Source of the DNA: an uncultured Frankiales bacterium
Lineage (GTDB): Bacteria; Actinomycetota; Actinomycetes; Mycobacteriales; SCTD01
Direction: 5' to 3'
DNA: 17,114 bases
Assembly (NCBI GenBank): GCA_946479905.1
Contig: CAMLIA010000080.1
Location: 1 to 17,114, forward strand
Shown here: piece by piece, positions 1 through 6,472 of the stretch
How positions within the stretch are numbered: position 1 is the first letter of the stretch
Layout: the number at the start of each line of letters is the position of its first letter
Notes under the pieces: generated by a model
What the model saw: the letters and a program-made list of their open reading frames with translations, nothing else
Databases searched by the model: none
Told to the model about the DNA's origin: nothing
Program-made: the position numbers and the translations under genes

Positions 1-196
1 GGTTGTCCTTCTCCTCCTCGCTGAGCAGCCCGTCGTCGGGCCGGGCCTCGGCGAGCGCGCGGACGAGGAAGGCGTTGGCCACCGCGTCGCCGGCCGCCCC
101 CAGCGGCTTGCCGGTCAGGGTGCCGTCCTGGCGCAGTGACAGCAGCAGCCGCAGCGCGGTGTGGGCCAGCCGTCCGGCCAGCTCGACGTCAGTCAT
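1..196 (-). CDS. cysQ: CysQ-type 3'(2'),5'-bisphosphate nucleotidase / inositol monophosphatase family, N-terminal part only
   Basis: The gene runs off the left edge; about 65 N-terminal residues are present. It begins MTDVELAGRL and contains GKPLGAAGDAVANAFLVRAL and then LLSEEEKDN. The glutamates of LLSEEE are the first metal ligands of the lithium-sensitive phosphatase superfamily, and this N-terminal pattern matches actinobacterial CysQ. CysQ removes a phosphate from 3'-phosphoadenosine-5'-phosphate or PAPS during sulfate assimilation, in the cytoplasm. The ATG at 196 is preferred because GAGG lies nine bases upstream; an in-frame ATG at 205 would place that GAGG directly against the start. 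It lies 39 bases behind the 3' end of tRNA-Arg on the same strand and may share its transcript. An inositol-1-phosphatase role cannot be excluded without the C-terminal part. Confidence 0.75.
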   Translation of the reverse strand, partial: MTDVELAGRLAHTALRLLLSLRQDGTLTGKPLGAAGDAVANAFLVRALAEARPDDGLLSEEEKDN

Positions 197-235
197 GGCC
201 AGCATCCTCGCCCACGAGCCGGACGCGGGTGGTCG

Positions 236-308
236 TGCCCCCGGAGAGAATCGAACTCCCGACGCCCTCCTTAGGACGGAGGCGCTCTGTCCACTGAGCT
301 ACGGAGGC
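236..308 (-). tRNA. tRNA-Arg (anticodon CCT)
   Basis: Read on the minus strand, the 73-base sequence folds as a full cloverleaf. Acceptor GCCTCCG pairs with CGGGGGC (one T-G pair), the D stem is GCTC/GAGC, the anticodon stem is CCTCC/GGAGG around loop GTCCTAA, and the T stem is GGGAG/CTCTC around TTCGATT. The anticodon CCT (complement at 273-275) reads the rare arginine codon AGG. The discriminator base is A and CCA is not encoded. It lies between the antitoxin gene (18 bases upstream) and cysQ. Confidence 0.97.
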
Positions 309-323
309 GGTGCAGCCCCCGGA

Positions 324-329
324 AGGCTA
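324..329 (-). promoter_or_regulatory. possible -10 hexamer TAGCCT for tRNA-Arg
   Basis: Minus-strand TAGCCT fits the actinobacterial TANNNT -10 pattern and lies 15 bases before the mature tRNA 5' end. Its TAG is also the stop codon of the antitoxin gene. The same hexamer, also fused to a stop codon, precedes tRNA-Ala near the right edge. No convincing -35 box is seen, so the call is tentative. Confidence 0.35.
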
Positions 330-524
330 GTCCTTGTCGAGCTTGTCCACGAAGCCGTCCGCCTTCTCGCCGGCGTTCGCGATCTTGTCCTTGTACTTGC
401 CCTTGGTCGCCTTGTTGGCGAGGTCCTCGGCCTTGTCGAGGCCGGCCTTCACCTGGTCCTTGTGCTCGGCCGCGACCTTCTCGGCCTGGCCGGCCAGCTT
501 CTTGGCCTTGTCGAGGAATCCCAT
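327..524 (-). CDS. MT0933-like antitoxin family protein (orphan)
   Basis: This 65-residue protein starts MGFLDKAKKLAGQAEKV and is almost entirely lysine-, alanine- and aspartate-rich amphipathic helix, with one central KGKYKDKI turn and the end GFVDKLDKD. Length and pattern match the MT0933-like antitoxin family of actinobacteria, named for M. tuberculosis Rv0909. The ATG has AGGAG eight bases upstream. In the family prototype the partner toxin is an adjacent SRPBCC-fold protein; none is present here, so the antitoxin label is by family only and the function may differ, for example a small helical stress protein. It is divergent from the 52-residue gene, with 26 bases between start codons, and is followed after 18 bases by tRNA-Arg. 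Confidence 0.75.
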   Translation of the reverse strand: MGFLDKAKKLAGQAEKVAAEHKDQVKAGLDKAEDLANKATKGKYKDKIANAGEKADGFVDKLDKD

Positions 525-550
525 GAGCGCGCTCCTGTCAGGATGGTGGG

Positions 551-709
551 ATGGCGGAGAAGAAGCGGCGGCGGGCCGTGGGCCCGGCCGGTGCGGCGCC
601 CGGCGGGGACGAGCCGCTGCCGGAGCGCGAGGAGCGGACCGCGGCCGAGGAGCGGCGGGAGCTGGAGAGGTACCTCGCCGAGCGCCCGCCGCACCACGAG
701 CCCCGCTAG
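551..709 (+). CDS. small highly charged hypothetical protein (52 aa)
   Basis: I do not recognise this gene. The frame starts MAEKKRRRAVG and ends RYLAERPPHHEPR. It has a basic N-terminus, a Gly/Ala/Pro linker and a charged C-terminal helix (REERTAAEERRELERYLAER), with no signal peptide or membrane segment. Support for coding: nearly every codon ends in G or C (one exception), AGGA lies seven bases before the ATG, and the frame exactly fills the space between the antitoxin start and the mscL stop. Its TAG stop overlaps the mscL stop on the other strand within GCTAGC. Against: there is almost no room for its own promoter in the 26-base divergent gap. Confidence 0.55.
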   Translation: MAEKKRRRAVGPAGAAPGGDEPLPEREERTAAEERRELERYLAERPPHHEPR

Positions 710-1119
710 CCGGCCGGTTCGAGCTGCTCGACGGTGCAGAACGCGCAGCGGGTCGCGGCCTGGGGGATCTTGCTCAGGCACTCCGGGCACTCCTTGACCG
801 GGTCCGACGGCTCCGGCTCGGTCTTGTAGCGGTCCATCAGCTTCTGGACCGGCAGCACGACGAAGAAGTACACGACGGCCGCGACGATGACGAAGCTGAT
901 GACCGCGTCGACGAACTGGCCGTAGGGGAACTGCGTGCCGTTCACCGTGAACTGCTTGTCGCTGAACAGCCCCTTCGACCCGCTGATCAGGCCGATGAGC
1001 GGGCTGACGAACGCCTTGGTGAACGCCGTCACGATGGCGGTGAACGCCGCGCCGATCACGACGGCGACCGCCAGGTCGACGACGTTGCCTCGGAGCAGGA
1101 ACTTCTTGAAACCGCCCAC
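706..1119 (-). CDS. mscL: large-conductance mechanosensitive channel MscL with zinc-ribbon-like C-terminus
   Basis: The product is 137 residues. It opens GGFKKFLLRGNVVDLAVAV, the diagnostic MscL N-terminal helix and first membrane segment (about 13-42), followed by a periplasmic loop (51-67) and a second membrane segment (68-92). It forms a homopentameric tension-gated pore in the cytoplasmic membrane that releases solutes on hypo-osmotic shock. The GTG at 1117-1119 is chosen because a strong GGAGGT lies five bases upstream and the family begins at this residue; an in-frame ATG at 1162-1164 would add 15 unrelated residues. The tail ends CPECLSKIPQAATRCAFC (C111, C114, C125, C128), a four-cysteine zinc-ribbon-like unit absent from E. 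coli MscL. It is convergent with the 52-residue gene; the stop codons overlap. Confidence 0.95.
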   Translation of the reverse strand: MGGFKKFLLRGNVVDLAVAVVIGAAFTAIVTAFTKAFVSPLIGLISGSKGLFSDKQFTVNGTQFPYGQFVDAVISFVIVAAVVYFFVVLPVQKLMDRYKTEPEPSDPVKECPECLSKIPQAATRCAFCTVEQLEPAG

Positions 1120-1191
1120 AGGGGACCTCCGTGCCGATGGGGGACGAACGAACTCCGGGATCATGTCGTCCGCGCGACGTCACCGCCACTC

Positions 1192-2742
1192 TCAGCCCAG
1201 GAGGACCCCCGGGTTCATGACGCCCGCCGGGTCCACCGCGGCCTTGGCGCCGGCGAGCGCGGCCGCGAAGGGTGCCGGGCGCTGCTGGTCGTACCACGGC
1301 CGGTGGTCGCGCCCGACGGCGTGGTGATGGGTGATCGTGCCGCCGCCCGCGAGGACGGCGTCGCCGACCGCTGCCTTGACCTCGTCCCACTGCGCGATCT
1401 CGCTGCCCCTCCGGGCCGGTGCCACGACCGTGAAGTAGGGCGCAGCCCCGTCGAGGTAGGCGTGCGTGAAGCGGCAGCCGACCGACCCGCCGCCGCACAC
1501 CCGCTGGAGGGCCCGCTCGGCCGCCGCGGTGACGTCCGCGACGAACGCGGGCAGCCGGTCCCAGGTGATGGCCGTCTCGAACGTCTCGACGAGCACGCCG
1601 AGCAGCACCAGGCTCTCCCGCAGGTACGGCGCCCGGACGAAGGTGGACCGCCAGGCCTCGCCGGCCTCTCCTCGTGCGCCTTGCTCCACCACCTCGAGCC
1701 CGGCCTCGTGGCAGAGCGCGAGCACCGCACCGACGTCCCCGTCGAGGGGCGCGTGCAGCGACTCGAGGCCGAGCACCAGCACGGCCTCGCCGGTCTGGCG
1801 GGTGCCCGACAGCCTGGCCTCGACGGGGTCGAGCAGCCGGCACGCCGCCGGTCGCAGCCCGGCCTGGGTGACGGCGCGGACGGCGGCGACGCCCTGGTCC
1901 CAGCTGCCGACGGCGGTGCCGGCCCACCGGTGCCGCGGCCGCGGCTGAGCCCGCAGCCAGGTCTCGGTGACGACGCCGAGGCTGCCCTCGCTGCCGAGCA
2001 GCAGCCGGTCCGGGGAGGGCCCTGCACCCGAGCCCGGCAGCCGGCGGGACTCCCACACGCCGGCAGGCGTGACGGCACGGACCGACTCGACCAGGTCGTC
2101 GATGTGCGTGGGACCGGTCGAGAAGTGACCGGCCGCTCGCGTCGCCACCCAGCCGCCGACGGTCGACCGCTCGAAGCTCTGCGGGTAGAACCGCAGCGTC
2201 AGACCGTGCGGCTTGAGCGCCGCCTCCGCGGCCGGCCCGAAGGTGCCCGCGCCCAGCCGCACCGCCCGCGACGTGCTGTCGACCTCGAGCAGACCGGACA
2301 GCAGGGAGAGGTCGAGGCTGACGACCCGGTCGAGGCCTCGGGGCTCGACACCGCCCACGACGGAGCTGCCACCACCGAACGGCACCACGGCGACGCCTTC
2401 GTGCGAGGCCCAGTCCAGGACGTCGACCACGTCCTGCTCGGTGACCGGTCGCACGACGACGTCGGGCACGTCGGTCAGCTGCCCGCGGAGCCCCCGGACC
2501 ACGTCCCGGTAGGCCCTGCCGATCCCGTGCCGGGCCCGGTCGACCTGCTCGACAGAGCCGAGCGCGGACAGCGACGCGGGCAGGGCGCAGCGCGGGGGCC
2601 TCAGCTCGGGCAGCCCGGCAGCTGTCTCGGGCGGCTGCGGGGTGATGCCGGTGGCCGCCGCGACGAGCGGGGCGACGGCCTCGAGGTCCGCGAGGCGGGG
2701 CTCGTCGGTCGCCGAGCCCCAGCCCCAGACGGCGTAGCTCAC
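1192..2742 (-). CDS. FAD-linked oxidase, alkyldihydroxyacetonephosphate synthase-like
   Basis: This 516-residue protein has a PCMH-type FAD-binding domain in the N-terminal half, with PFGGGSSVVGG at 121-131 for the FAD pyrophosphate, and a FAD-oxidase C-terminal domain with CRFTHAYLDG at 423-432 and THHHAVGRDH at 471-480. The triple histidine followed by a tyrosine (Y484) is the hallmark of alkyl-DHAP synthase, which swaps the acyl chain of acyl-DHAP for a fatty alcohol in ether-lipid synthesis. The N-terminal WGWG also fits this group. Bacterial members are often only called FAD-binding oxidoreductases and the substrate is unproven. It starts at a GTG overlapping the stop of the SAF gene (GTGA), so it is translationally coupled as the last gene of the ruc operon. 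No T-rich terminator follows. Confidence 0.85.
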   Translation of the reverse strand: MSYAVWGWGSATDEPRLADLEAVAPLVAAATGITPQPPETAAGLPELRPPRCALPASLSALGSVEQVDRARHGIGRAYRDVVRGLRGQLTDVPDVVVRPVTEQDVVDVLDWASHEGVAVVPFGGGSSVVGGVEPRGLDRVVSLDLSLLSGLLEVDSTSRAVRLGAGTFGPAAEAALKPHGLTLRFYPQSFERSTVGGWVATRAAGHFSTGPTHIDDLVESVRAVTPAGVWESRRLPGSGAGPSPDRLLLGSEGSLGVVTETWLRAQPRPRHRWAGTAVGSWDQGVAAVRAVTQAGLRPAACRLLDPVEARLSGTRQTGEAVLVLGLESLHAPLDGDVGAVLALCHEAGLEVVEQGARGEAGEAWRSTFVRAPYLRESLVLLGVLVETFETAITWDRLPAFVADVTAAAERALQRVCGGGSVGCRFTHAYLDGAAPYFTVVAPARRGSEIAQWDEVKAAVGDAVLAGGGTITHHHAVGRDHRPWYDQQRPAPFAAALAGAKAAVDPAGVMNPGVLLG

Positions 2743-3338
2743 GGCGCCAGCACCGTGATCGACAACCGGTTCCCGACCGCCGCGCCGGCGAGCAGTGCTG
2801 CCACGTGCGGTGTCGCCGCGAGGACCACGAGGGCACCGTCCGCGTCGTCGCCGCCGGGGACGGCGAGCACGCGCAGGTCCTGCGCGACGGTGACGGCCCG
2901 GGCCTGGCCGGGGGACTGCGCGGGCGTCGCGAGCACGTCGACGTGGTCGCCGGCCTGCAGCAGGGACGCGACGGCCGGGTCGGCGAGCCGGACTGCTGCG
3001 GCGACCAGCGACGCGTCGTCGACCAGCGCCGCCCCCAGCAGCCGGACGTCGGTGAGCGGCTCGCCCCGTCGTACGCGCCCTGCGACAGCGCGCCCCACGA
3101 CGTCCGCCGTGGAGGTCAGGATCCCTTGCGGCGCAACGGATCTGGGCAGGGCCACGAGGGTGACGTCGGCGTTCGTGAGGGAGCTGCCCGCGCCGAGGTC
3201 GTGCGCCGCCGCGACGGCGAGCACGGTGGCGGCCGGAGCCGGGGCGAGCGTCGGGAGGGCCAGTGCCACGGCCGCGGCGACCAGCCCGCCGGACAGCAGC
3301 GCCCGGTGCCGCCGGATCGCCCGCTGCACGTCCCTCAC
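2739..3338 (-). CDS. SAF-domain membrane-anchored protein (CpaB/RcpC-like)
   Basis: The 199-residue product starts with a basic stretch (RDVQRAIRRHR) and one membrane segment (about 13-32), followed by a SAF domain (about 36-101: VLAVAAAHDLGAGSSLTNADVTL to VAGRVRRGEPLTDVRL) and a C-terminal beta-rich domain (about 108-199) with AGDHVDVLATP, as in RcpC/CpaB. CpaB proteins assemble Flp pili, but no pilus genes are present here, so the role is unknown; it is probably exported and anchored by its N-terminus. The GTG at 3336-3338 overlaps the stop of the phosphorylase gene by four bases (GTGA). The frame stays open further upstream, but that part lies inside the phosphorylase gene. Confidence 0.78.
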   Translation of the reverse strand: MRDVQRAIRRHRALLSGGLVAAAVALALPTLAPAPAATVLAVAAAHDLGAGSSLTNADVTLVALPRSVAPQGILTSTADVVGRAVAGRVRRGEPLTDVRLLGAALVDDASLVAAAVRLADPAVASLLQAGDHVDVLATPAQSPGQARAVTVAQDLRVLAVPGGDDADGALVVLAATPHVAALLAGAAVGNRLSITVLAP

Positions 3339-4153
3339 GGCAGGTCGAGCGCGTGGTCGCACGGGCAGCCGCTGCGGTCCGGCAGCGACCCGATGACCTC
3401 GCCGAGCAGGGCGCGCAGGTCCTCCGTGCGGTCCGCGAAGACCCGGAACACCTCCTCCTGCGACACCTCGACCCCGCTGTGCACGCCCGCGTCCAGGTCG
3501 GTGACGAGACCGATCGCGGTGTAGCAGAGCTTGAGCTCGCGGGCGAGGACGGCCTCCGGGTGACCCGTCATGTTGATGACCGACCAGCCCTGCCGTGCGT
3601 AGTGCTCGGACTCGGCACGGGTGCTGAAGCGGGGGCCCTCGACGACCACCATCGTGCCGCCGTCGCTCACCCGCCAGCCGCGAGCGCGCGCCTGCCCGAC
3701 CACCGCCTCCCGGCCGGCCGGGCAGTAGGGCTCGGCGAAGGACACGTGGACGGGCGGCCGGCCCGCCCAGTCGTCGTGGAAGGTCTGCACCCGGCCGGTG
3801 GTCCGGTCGACGAGCTGGTCCGGGACGACGAGGTCGCCCGGCGCCTGGGTGGCCTGCAGGCCACCGACGGCGCACGGCGCCAGGACCTGCCGGACCCCGG
3901 CCGCACGCAGCGCCCAGAGGTTCGCGCGGTAGGGGATGCGGTGCGGCGGGAACCGGTGGTCGCGCCCGTGCCGGGGCAGGAAGGCCACCCGCCGGCCCGC
4001 GACGGTGCCGACGACCAGCGGGTCCGACGGCGGTCCGTAGGGCGTCCGGAGCTCGATCTCCTCCGCGTCCTCGAGGAGGGAGTTCCCGCCGGCGGAGCCG
4101 GCCAAGGAGTACAGCCCTGAGCCGCCGATGACGCCGATGTCCGCCGCTGCCAT
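3335..4153 (-). CDS. mtnP: S-methyl-5'-thioadenosine phosphorylase
   Basis: This 272-residue protein belongs to the PNP/MTAP family. GVIGGSGLY (7-15) and PRHGRDH (60-66) form the phosphate site, PYRANLWAL (74-82) follows, and INMTGHPEAVLARE (193-206) binds the ribose. The aspartates in TDLD (D219, D221) are expected at the adenine-recognition position, favouring methylthioadenosine over inosine or guanosine substrates. It cleaves MTA, the by-product of polyamine and related pathways, with phosphate to adenine and 5-methylthioribose-1-phosphate, in the cytosol. A C-terminal Cys-Pro-Cys (263-265) resembles the CXC motif of some thermostable MTAPs. The ATG at 4151-4153 has AGG eight bases upstream. 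It lies 31 bases after ruc and is overlapped by the SAF gene. Confidence 0.93.
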   Translation of the reverse strand: MAAADIGVIGGSGLYSLAGSAGGNSLLEDAEEIELRTPYGPPSDPLVVGTVAGRRVAFLPRHGRDHRFPPHRIPYRANLWALRAAGVRQVLAPCAVGGLQATQAPGDLVVPDQLVDRTTGRVQTFHDDWAGRPPVHVSFAEPYCPAGREAVVGQARARGWRVSDGGTMVVVEGPRFSTRAESEHYARQGWSVINMTGHPEAVLARELKLCYTAIGLVTDLDAGVHSGVEVSQEEVFRVFADRTEDLRALLGEVIGSLPDRSGCPCDHALDLP

Positions 4154-4184
4154 GACGGCAACCTAGAGGCGGACGCCCCTCAGG

Positions 4185-4493
4185 TCAGGCGGCCGGCGAG
4201 CTGCTTGTGGACGCTGCCGACGCTGTGGACGCCGCTGCCGGTGCGGGCGTGCTCTTCGTGTCGGTCTTCGCCGGCTCGGGCTTCGTGGTCTCGGTCTTCT
4301 CGCCGGACGTGCTCTTCGCGCGGCTGTCGGTCTTGTAGAAGCCGGAGCCCTTGAAGACCACCCCGACGGCGGAGAACACCTTGCGCAGCTGGCCGCCGCA
4401 CGCGGGGCACTCCGTGAGGGAGGGGTCGCTGAAGGACTGCACGGCCTCGAGCTGCTCACCGCACGCGGTGCAGGCGTACTGGTACGTCGGCAC
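4185..4493 (-). CDS. ruc: FmdB-family zinc-ribbon protein, Ruc-like redox-regulated chaperone
   Basis: The 102-residue product begins PTYQYACTACGEQLEAV and has a four-cysteine zinc ribbon (C8, C11, C29, C32; CTAC...CPAC) followed by GVVFKGSGFYKTDSR, the FmdB/CxxC_CxxC_SSSS signature. From residue 57 the tail is low-complexity (Lys/Glu/Thr, then Ala/Ser/Thr) and probably disordered. This layout matches M. tuberculosis Rv0991c (Ruc), a heat-induced chaperone switched on by cysteine oxidation. The heat-shock operator directly upstream strengthens the match. The GTG at 4491-4493 has GGAGGA eight bases or so upstream and is the family's usual start. It heads an operon with mtnP, the SAF gene and the FAD oxidase. 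Identity as an FmdB-type zinc ribbon is firm; chaperone function is inferred. Confidence 0.88.
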   Translation of the reverse strand: MPTYQYACTACGEQLEAVQSFSDPSLTECPACGGQLRKVFSAVGVVFKGSGFYKTDSRAKSTSGEKTETTKPEPAKTDTKSTPAPAAASTASAASTSSSPAA

Positions 4494-4505
4494 GCTGGTC
4501 TCCTC

Positions 4506-4532
4506 CTGGCACTCACACCTGTCGAGTGCCAA
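4506..4532 (-). promoter_or_regulatory. CIRCE element (HrcA operator)
   Basis: On the minus strand the sequence reads TTGGCACTC, nine bases, GAGTGCCAG. The CIRCE consensus is TTAGCACTC-N9-GAGTGCTAA. The arms match in 8 of 9 and 7 of 9 positions, the seven-base cores are GGCACTC and GAGTGCC, and the spacer is exactly nine. The site begins where the putative -10 hexamer ends and reaches the ruc Shine-Dalgarno sequence, so bound HrcA would block initiation. No hrcA, groE or dnaK gene lies in this window. Confidence 0.9.
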
Positions 4533-4561
4533 TTGTGCGGCACGGAGGCCCCCTGCCGCAA
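4532..4561 (-). promoter_or_regulatory. putative vegetative promoter of the ruc operon
   Basis: Minus strand: TTGCGG (4561-4556) and CACAAT (4537-4532) separated by 18 bases. The expected start of transcription falls inside the CIRCE element. The opposite-strand regulator gene begins 40 bases beyond, so this short divergent region serves both directions. Confidence 0.5.
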
Positions 4562-4600
4562 ACACCGAGCTCTCAGCCGCGGCCGGGCACACTGCTGGCC

Positions 4601-5257
4601 GTGACCTCCCTGCTCCTCGTCGAGGACGACTCCGAGCTCGCCACGCTGCTGCAGCGCGTCCTCGCGGAGGAGGGGTACGACGTGACGCACGCCCCCGACG
4701 GGCAGCGCGCGCTGCACCTCGGGCTCACCCGCGACTTCGACCTGCTCCTCGTGGACCGAGGGCTGCCGGCGGTGGAGGGCCTCGACCTCATCGCCCGGCT
4801 GCGGTCCAAGGGCGTGGTCGCCCCGGTCCTGGTGCTGTCCGCGCGCGGGACGACGCAGGACCGGGTGGACGGGCTGGACGCCGGTGCCGCGGACTACCTC
4901 GCCAAGCCCTTCGAGCTCGCCGAGCTGCTCGCGAGGCTGCGCGCCCTGACCCGGCGGAACGCGGAGGACGCGTCCGTCCTGCGGCTCGGGAGCAGCCGGC
5001 TCGACGTGGCGGGCCGGACCGTCCAGCGGGCCGACGGGTCGGAGGTCACCCTGTCCGAGCGGGAAGCCGCCCTGCTCGCCCTGCTGGCCGCCCGGCCGCG
5101 GCAGGTGTTCAGCCGCGCCGAGCTGCTCGAGCAGGTCTTCGAGGACGCCGAGTCCGACGCGGCCGTCGACACCTACGTGCACTACCTGCGGCGCAAGCTC
5201 GGCCGCGGCGCCGTCCGCACCGTGCGCGGGCTGGGCTACCGCCTGGGAGAGGTGTGA
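4601..5257 (+). CDS. OmpR/PhoB-family response regulator
   Basis: The 218-residue product has a receiver domain (1-118) with acidic pair D9-D10, phosphoacceptor D52 in LLLVDRGLP, S80 and K102 in LAKPF, then a winged-helix DNA-binding domain (about 125-215) with VDTYVHYLRRKLG and RTVRGLGYRLGEV. All activation residues are intact. The GTG at 4601 is chosen because the receiver strand TSLLLVEDD starts right after it; there is no Shine-Dalgarno sequence, and CACACT seven bases upstream could be the -10 of a leaderless transcript. The kinase gene overlaps by four bases (GTGA), so the two are a coupled pair. The likely targets are the redox genes immediately downstream and its own operon. Confidence 0.95.
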   Translation: MTSLLLVEDDSELATLLQRVLAEEGYDVTHAPDGQRALHLGLTRDFDLLLVDRGLPAVEGLDLIARLRSKGVVAPVLVLSARGTTQDRVDGLDAGAADYLAKPFELAELLARLRALTRRNAEDASVLRLGSSRLDVAGRTVQRADGSEVTLSEREAALLALLAARPRQVFSRAELLEQVFEDAESDAAVDTYVHYLRRKLGRGAVRTVRGLGYRLGEV

Positions 5258-6441
5258 ACGGCCCCTCGGACGACCGGCTCGTCCACCAGCGGGCCCGTCG
5301 GGTGGCCGTCCAGGTGACGGGCGTCGTCGGTCTCGCCATGCTCGTCATCGTCGGGCTGGCGACGCTCGTCGTCGTGCGCGGTCAGCAGGCGGCGACCGAC
5401 CGGCTGCTGCGCGGCACGGCAGCGACGGCCGACGACGTGGGTGACCCGCCGTCGGGCGTCTGGATCGTGCTGGCCAGGGGCTCGCGGCTGCAGTCGTCGC
5501 CCGGCCTGCCCGAGGAGCTGGCGCTGCCGCTCGCCGCCCGGCGGGCGCGTCCGAGCGGGCTGTCCACGGTCCGGCTCGACGACGCGTCCTACCGGGTGCT
5601 GACCCGGCCGCGGGGCGACCAGGTGGTCCAGGTCGCCGCCGACCTGCGACCGCAGCAGCAGCAGCGCGACCGGCTGCTGCGGACGATGGCCGGCGCCGGC
5701 ATCGCGTCGTTGCTCGTCGCTGCCGGCCTCGGCGTCCTGATCGGAAGGCAGGCCGTCCGGCCGCTGGCCGAGGCGCTCGCCCTGCAGCGCGGTTTCGTCG
5801 CCGACGCGAGCCACGAGCTGCGCACCCCGCTCACGCTGCTGAGCACCCGGGTGCAGCTGCTCGAGCGGACCCTGGCCCCGGACGCTCCGCCGCAGGTGCG
5901 GGCCGACGCCCGGGGGGTGGTGGAGGACGTCCAGCGGCTGGGTGAGGTCGTCGAGGACCTGCTCGTCGCCGCGTCGCCGGACGAGGCCGACGAGCGCGTG
6001 GCCGTCGACCTGCGTGCCCTCGTGACGAAGGCCGTGGACAGCGCCAGGGCGCACGCCGGAGCGGTGAGCGTGCGGCTGCAGGTGCGGGTCCCCGAGGAGG
6101 AGGTGCAGGTGGTCGTCGCGCCTCCCGCGATCAGGCGGGCGGTGCTGTCGCTCGTCGACAACGCGGTGGACCACACCCCCGCAGGCGGCAGCGTGACGGT
6201 GACCGTCGAGCAGGGCCGGGGACTCGCCACCGTGCGGGTCGCCGACAGCGGTGCCGGCCTGACCCCGGACGCCGCGTCACGGGTGTTCGAGCGCTTCCAC
6301 TCCGGCGGGCACCGCGCCGGTCGCGCCCACTACGGGCTCGGGCTGGCGCTCACCCACGACGTCGTGCTCCGGCACGGCGGCCGGCTGACGCTCGTGCCCT
6401 CGGAGACCGGCGCGGTCTTCGAGATCGAGCTGCCTGCCTGA
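5254..6441 (+). CDS. sensor histidine kinase, partner of the upstream regulator
   Basis: The 395-residue membrane kinase has membrane segments at about 18-41 and 145-164 flanking a roughly 100-residue extracytoplasmic sensor region without a recognised domain. Only about 20 residues separate the second segment from the phosphorylation motif DASHELRTPL (H187), so a full HAMP is not present; this compact form is common in actinobacterial kinases. The ATPase part has the N box LSLVDNAVDHTP, the G1 box VADSGAGL, the F-box-like VFERFH and the G2 box YGLGLAL. It autophosphorylates H187 and passes phosphate to the regulator D52. A glutamine run (QQQQ, 134-137) precedes the second membrane segment. 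The stimulus is unknown; the context suggests redox state or metal. Confidence 0.94.
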   Translation: MNGPSDDRLVHQRARRVAVQVTGVVGLAMLVIVGLATLVVVRGQQAATDRLLRGTAATADDVGDPPSGVWIVLARGSRLQSSPGLPEELALPLAARRARPSGLSTVRLDDASYRVLTRPRGDQVVQVAADLRPQQQQRDRLLRTMAGAGIASLLVAAGLGVLIGRQAVRPLAEALALQRGFVADASHELRTPLTLLSTRVQLLERTLAPDAPPQVRADARGVVEDVQRLGEVVEDLLVAASPDEADERVAVDLRALVTKAVDSARAHAGAVSVRLQVRVPEEEVQVVVAPPAIRRAVLSLVDNAVDHTPAGGSVTVTVEQGRGLATVRVADSGAGLTPDAASRVFERFHSGGHRAGRAHYGLGLALTHDVVLRHGGRLTLVPSETGAVFEIELPA

Positions 6442-6456
6442 GAGCGCGCCCCGGTT

Positions 6457-6472
6457 CCAAGAAAGCCCCAAG
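6457..6472 (+). promoter_or_regulatory. direct repeat CCAAG with 11-bp period, candidate response-regulator site
   Basis: CCAAG occurs at 6457-6461 and again at 6468-6472, exactly 11 bases apart, the usual spacing for head-to-tail OmpR-family dimers. An inverted copy (CTTGG, 6490-6494) lies next to the ATG of the reductase gene. The site sits in the 54-base gap between kinase and reductase, upstream of a possible leaderless start. Confidence 0.5.

Noticed and set aside
236..308. tRNA-Arg and tRNA-Ala as possible integration (att) sites
   Set aside because: No integrase gene and no repeated tRNA 3' end could be seen in the window.
1120..1191. Possible start of mscL at ATG 1162-1164
   Set aside because: It adds 15 residues not found in MscL, while the GTG at 1119 has a strong ribosome site and the family N-terminus.
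334..3396. A 1020-codon open frame on the plus strand, and similar long frames at 449-2836 (minus) and 14237-15802 (minus)
   Set aside because: They lie opposite or across well-supported genes, have Arg/Ala/Gly-rich compositions typical of out-of-frame high-GC DNA, and show no family motif.
2739..4153. SAF protein and CpaB similarity as evidence for a Flp pilus locus
   Set aside because: No cpaA, cpaF, tadB/C, secretin or pilin gene lies nearby; SAF domains occur in many other proteins.
4526..4600. Upstream extension of the response regulator to an ATG at 4526
   Set aside because: The extra residues are not receiver-like and that region carries the CIRCE element and the opposite-strand promoter.
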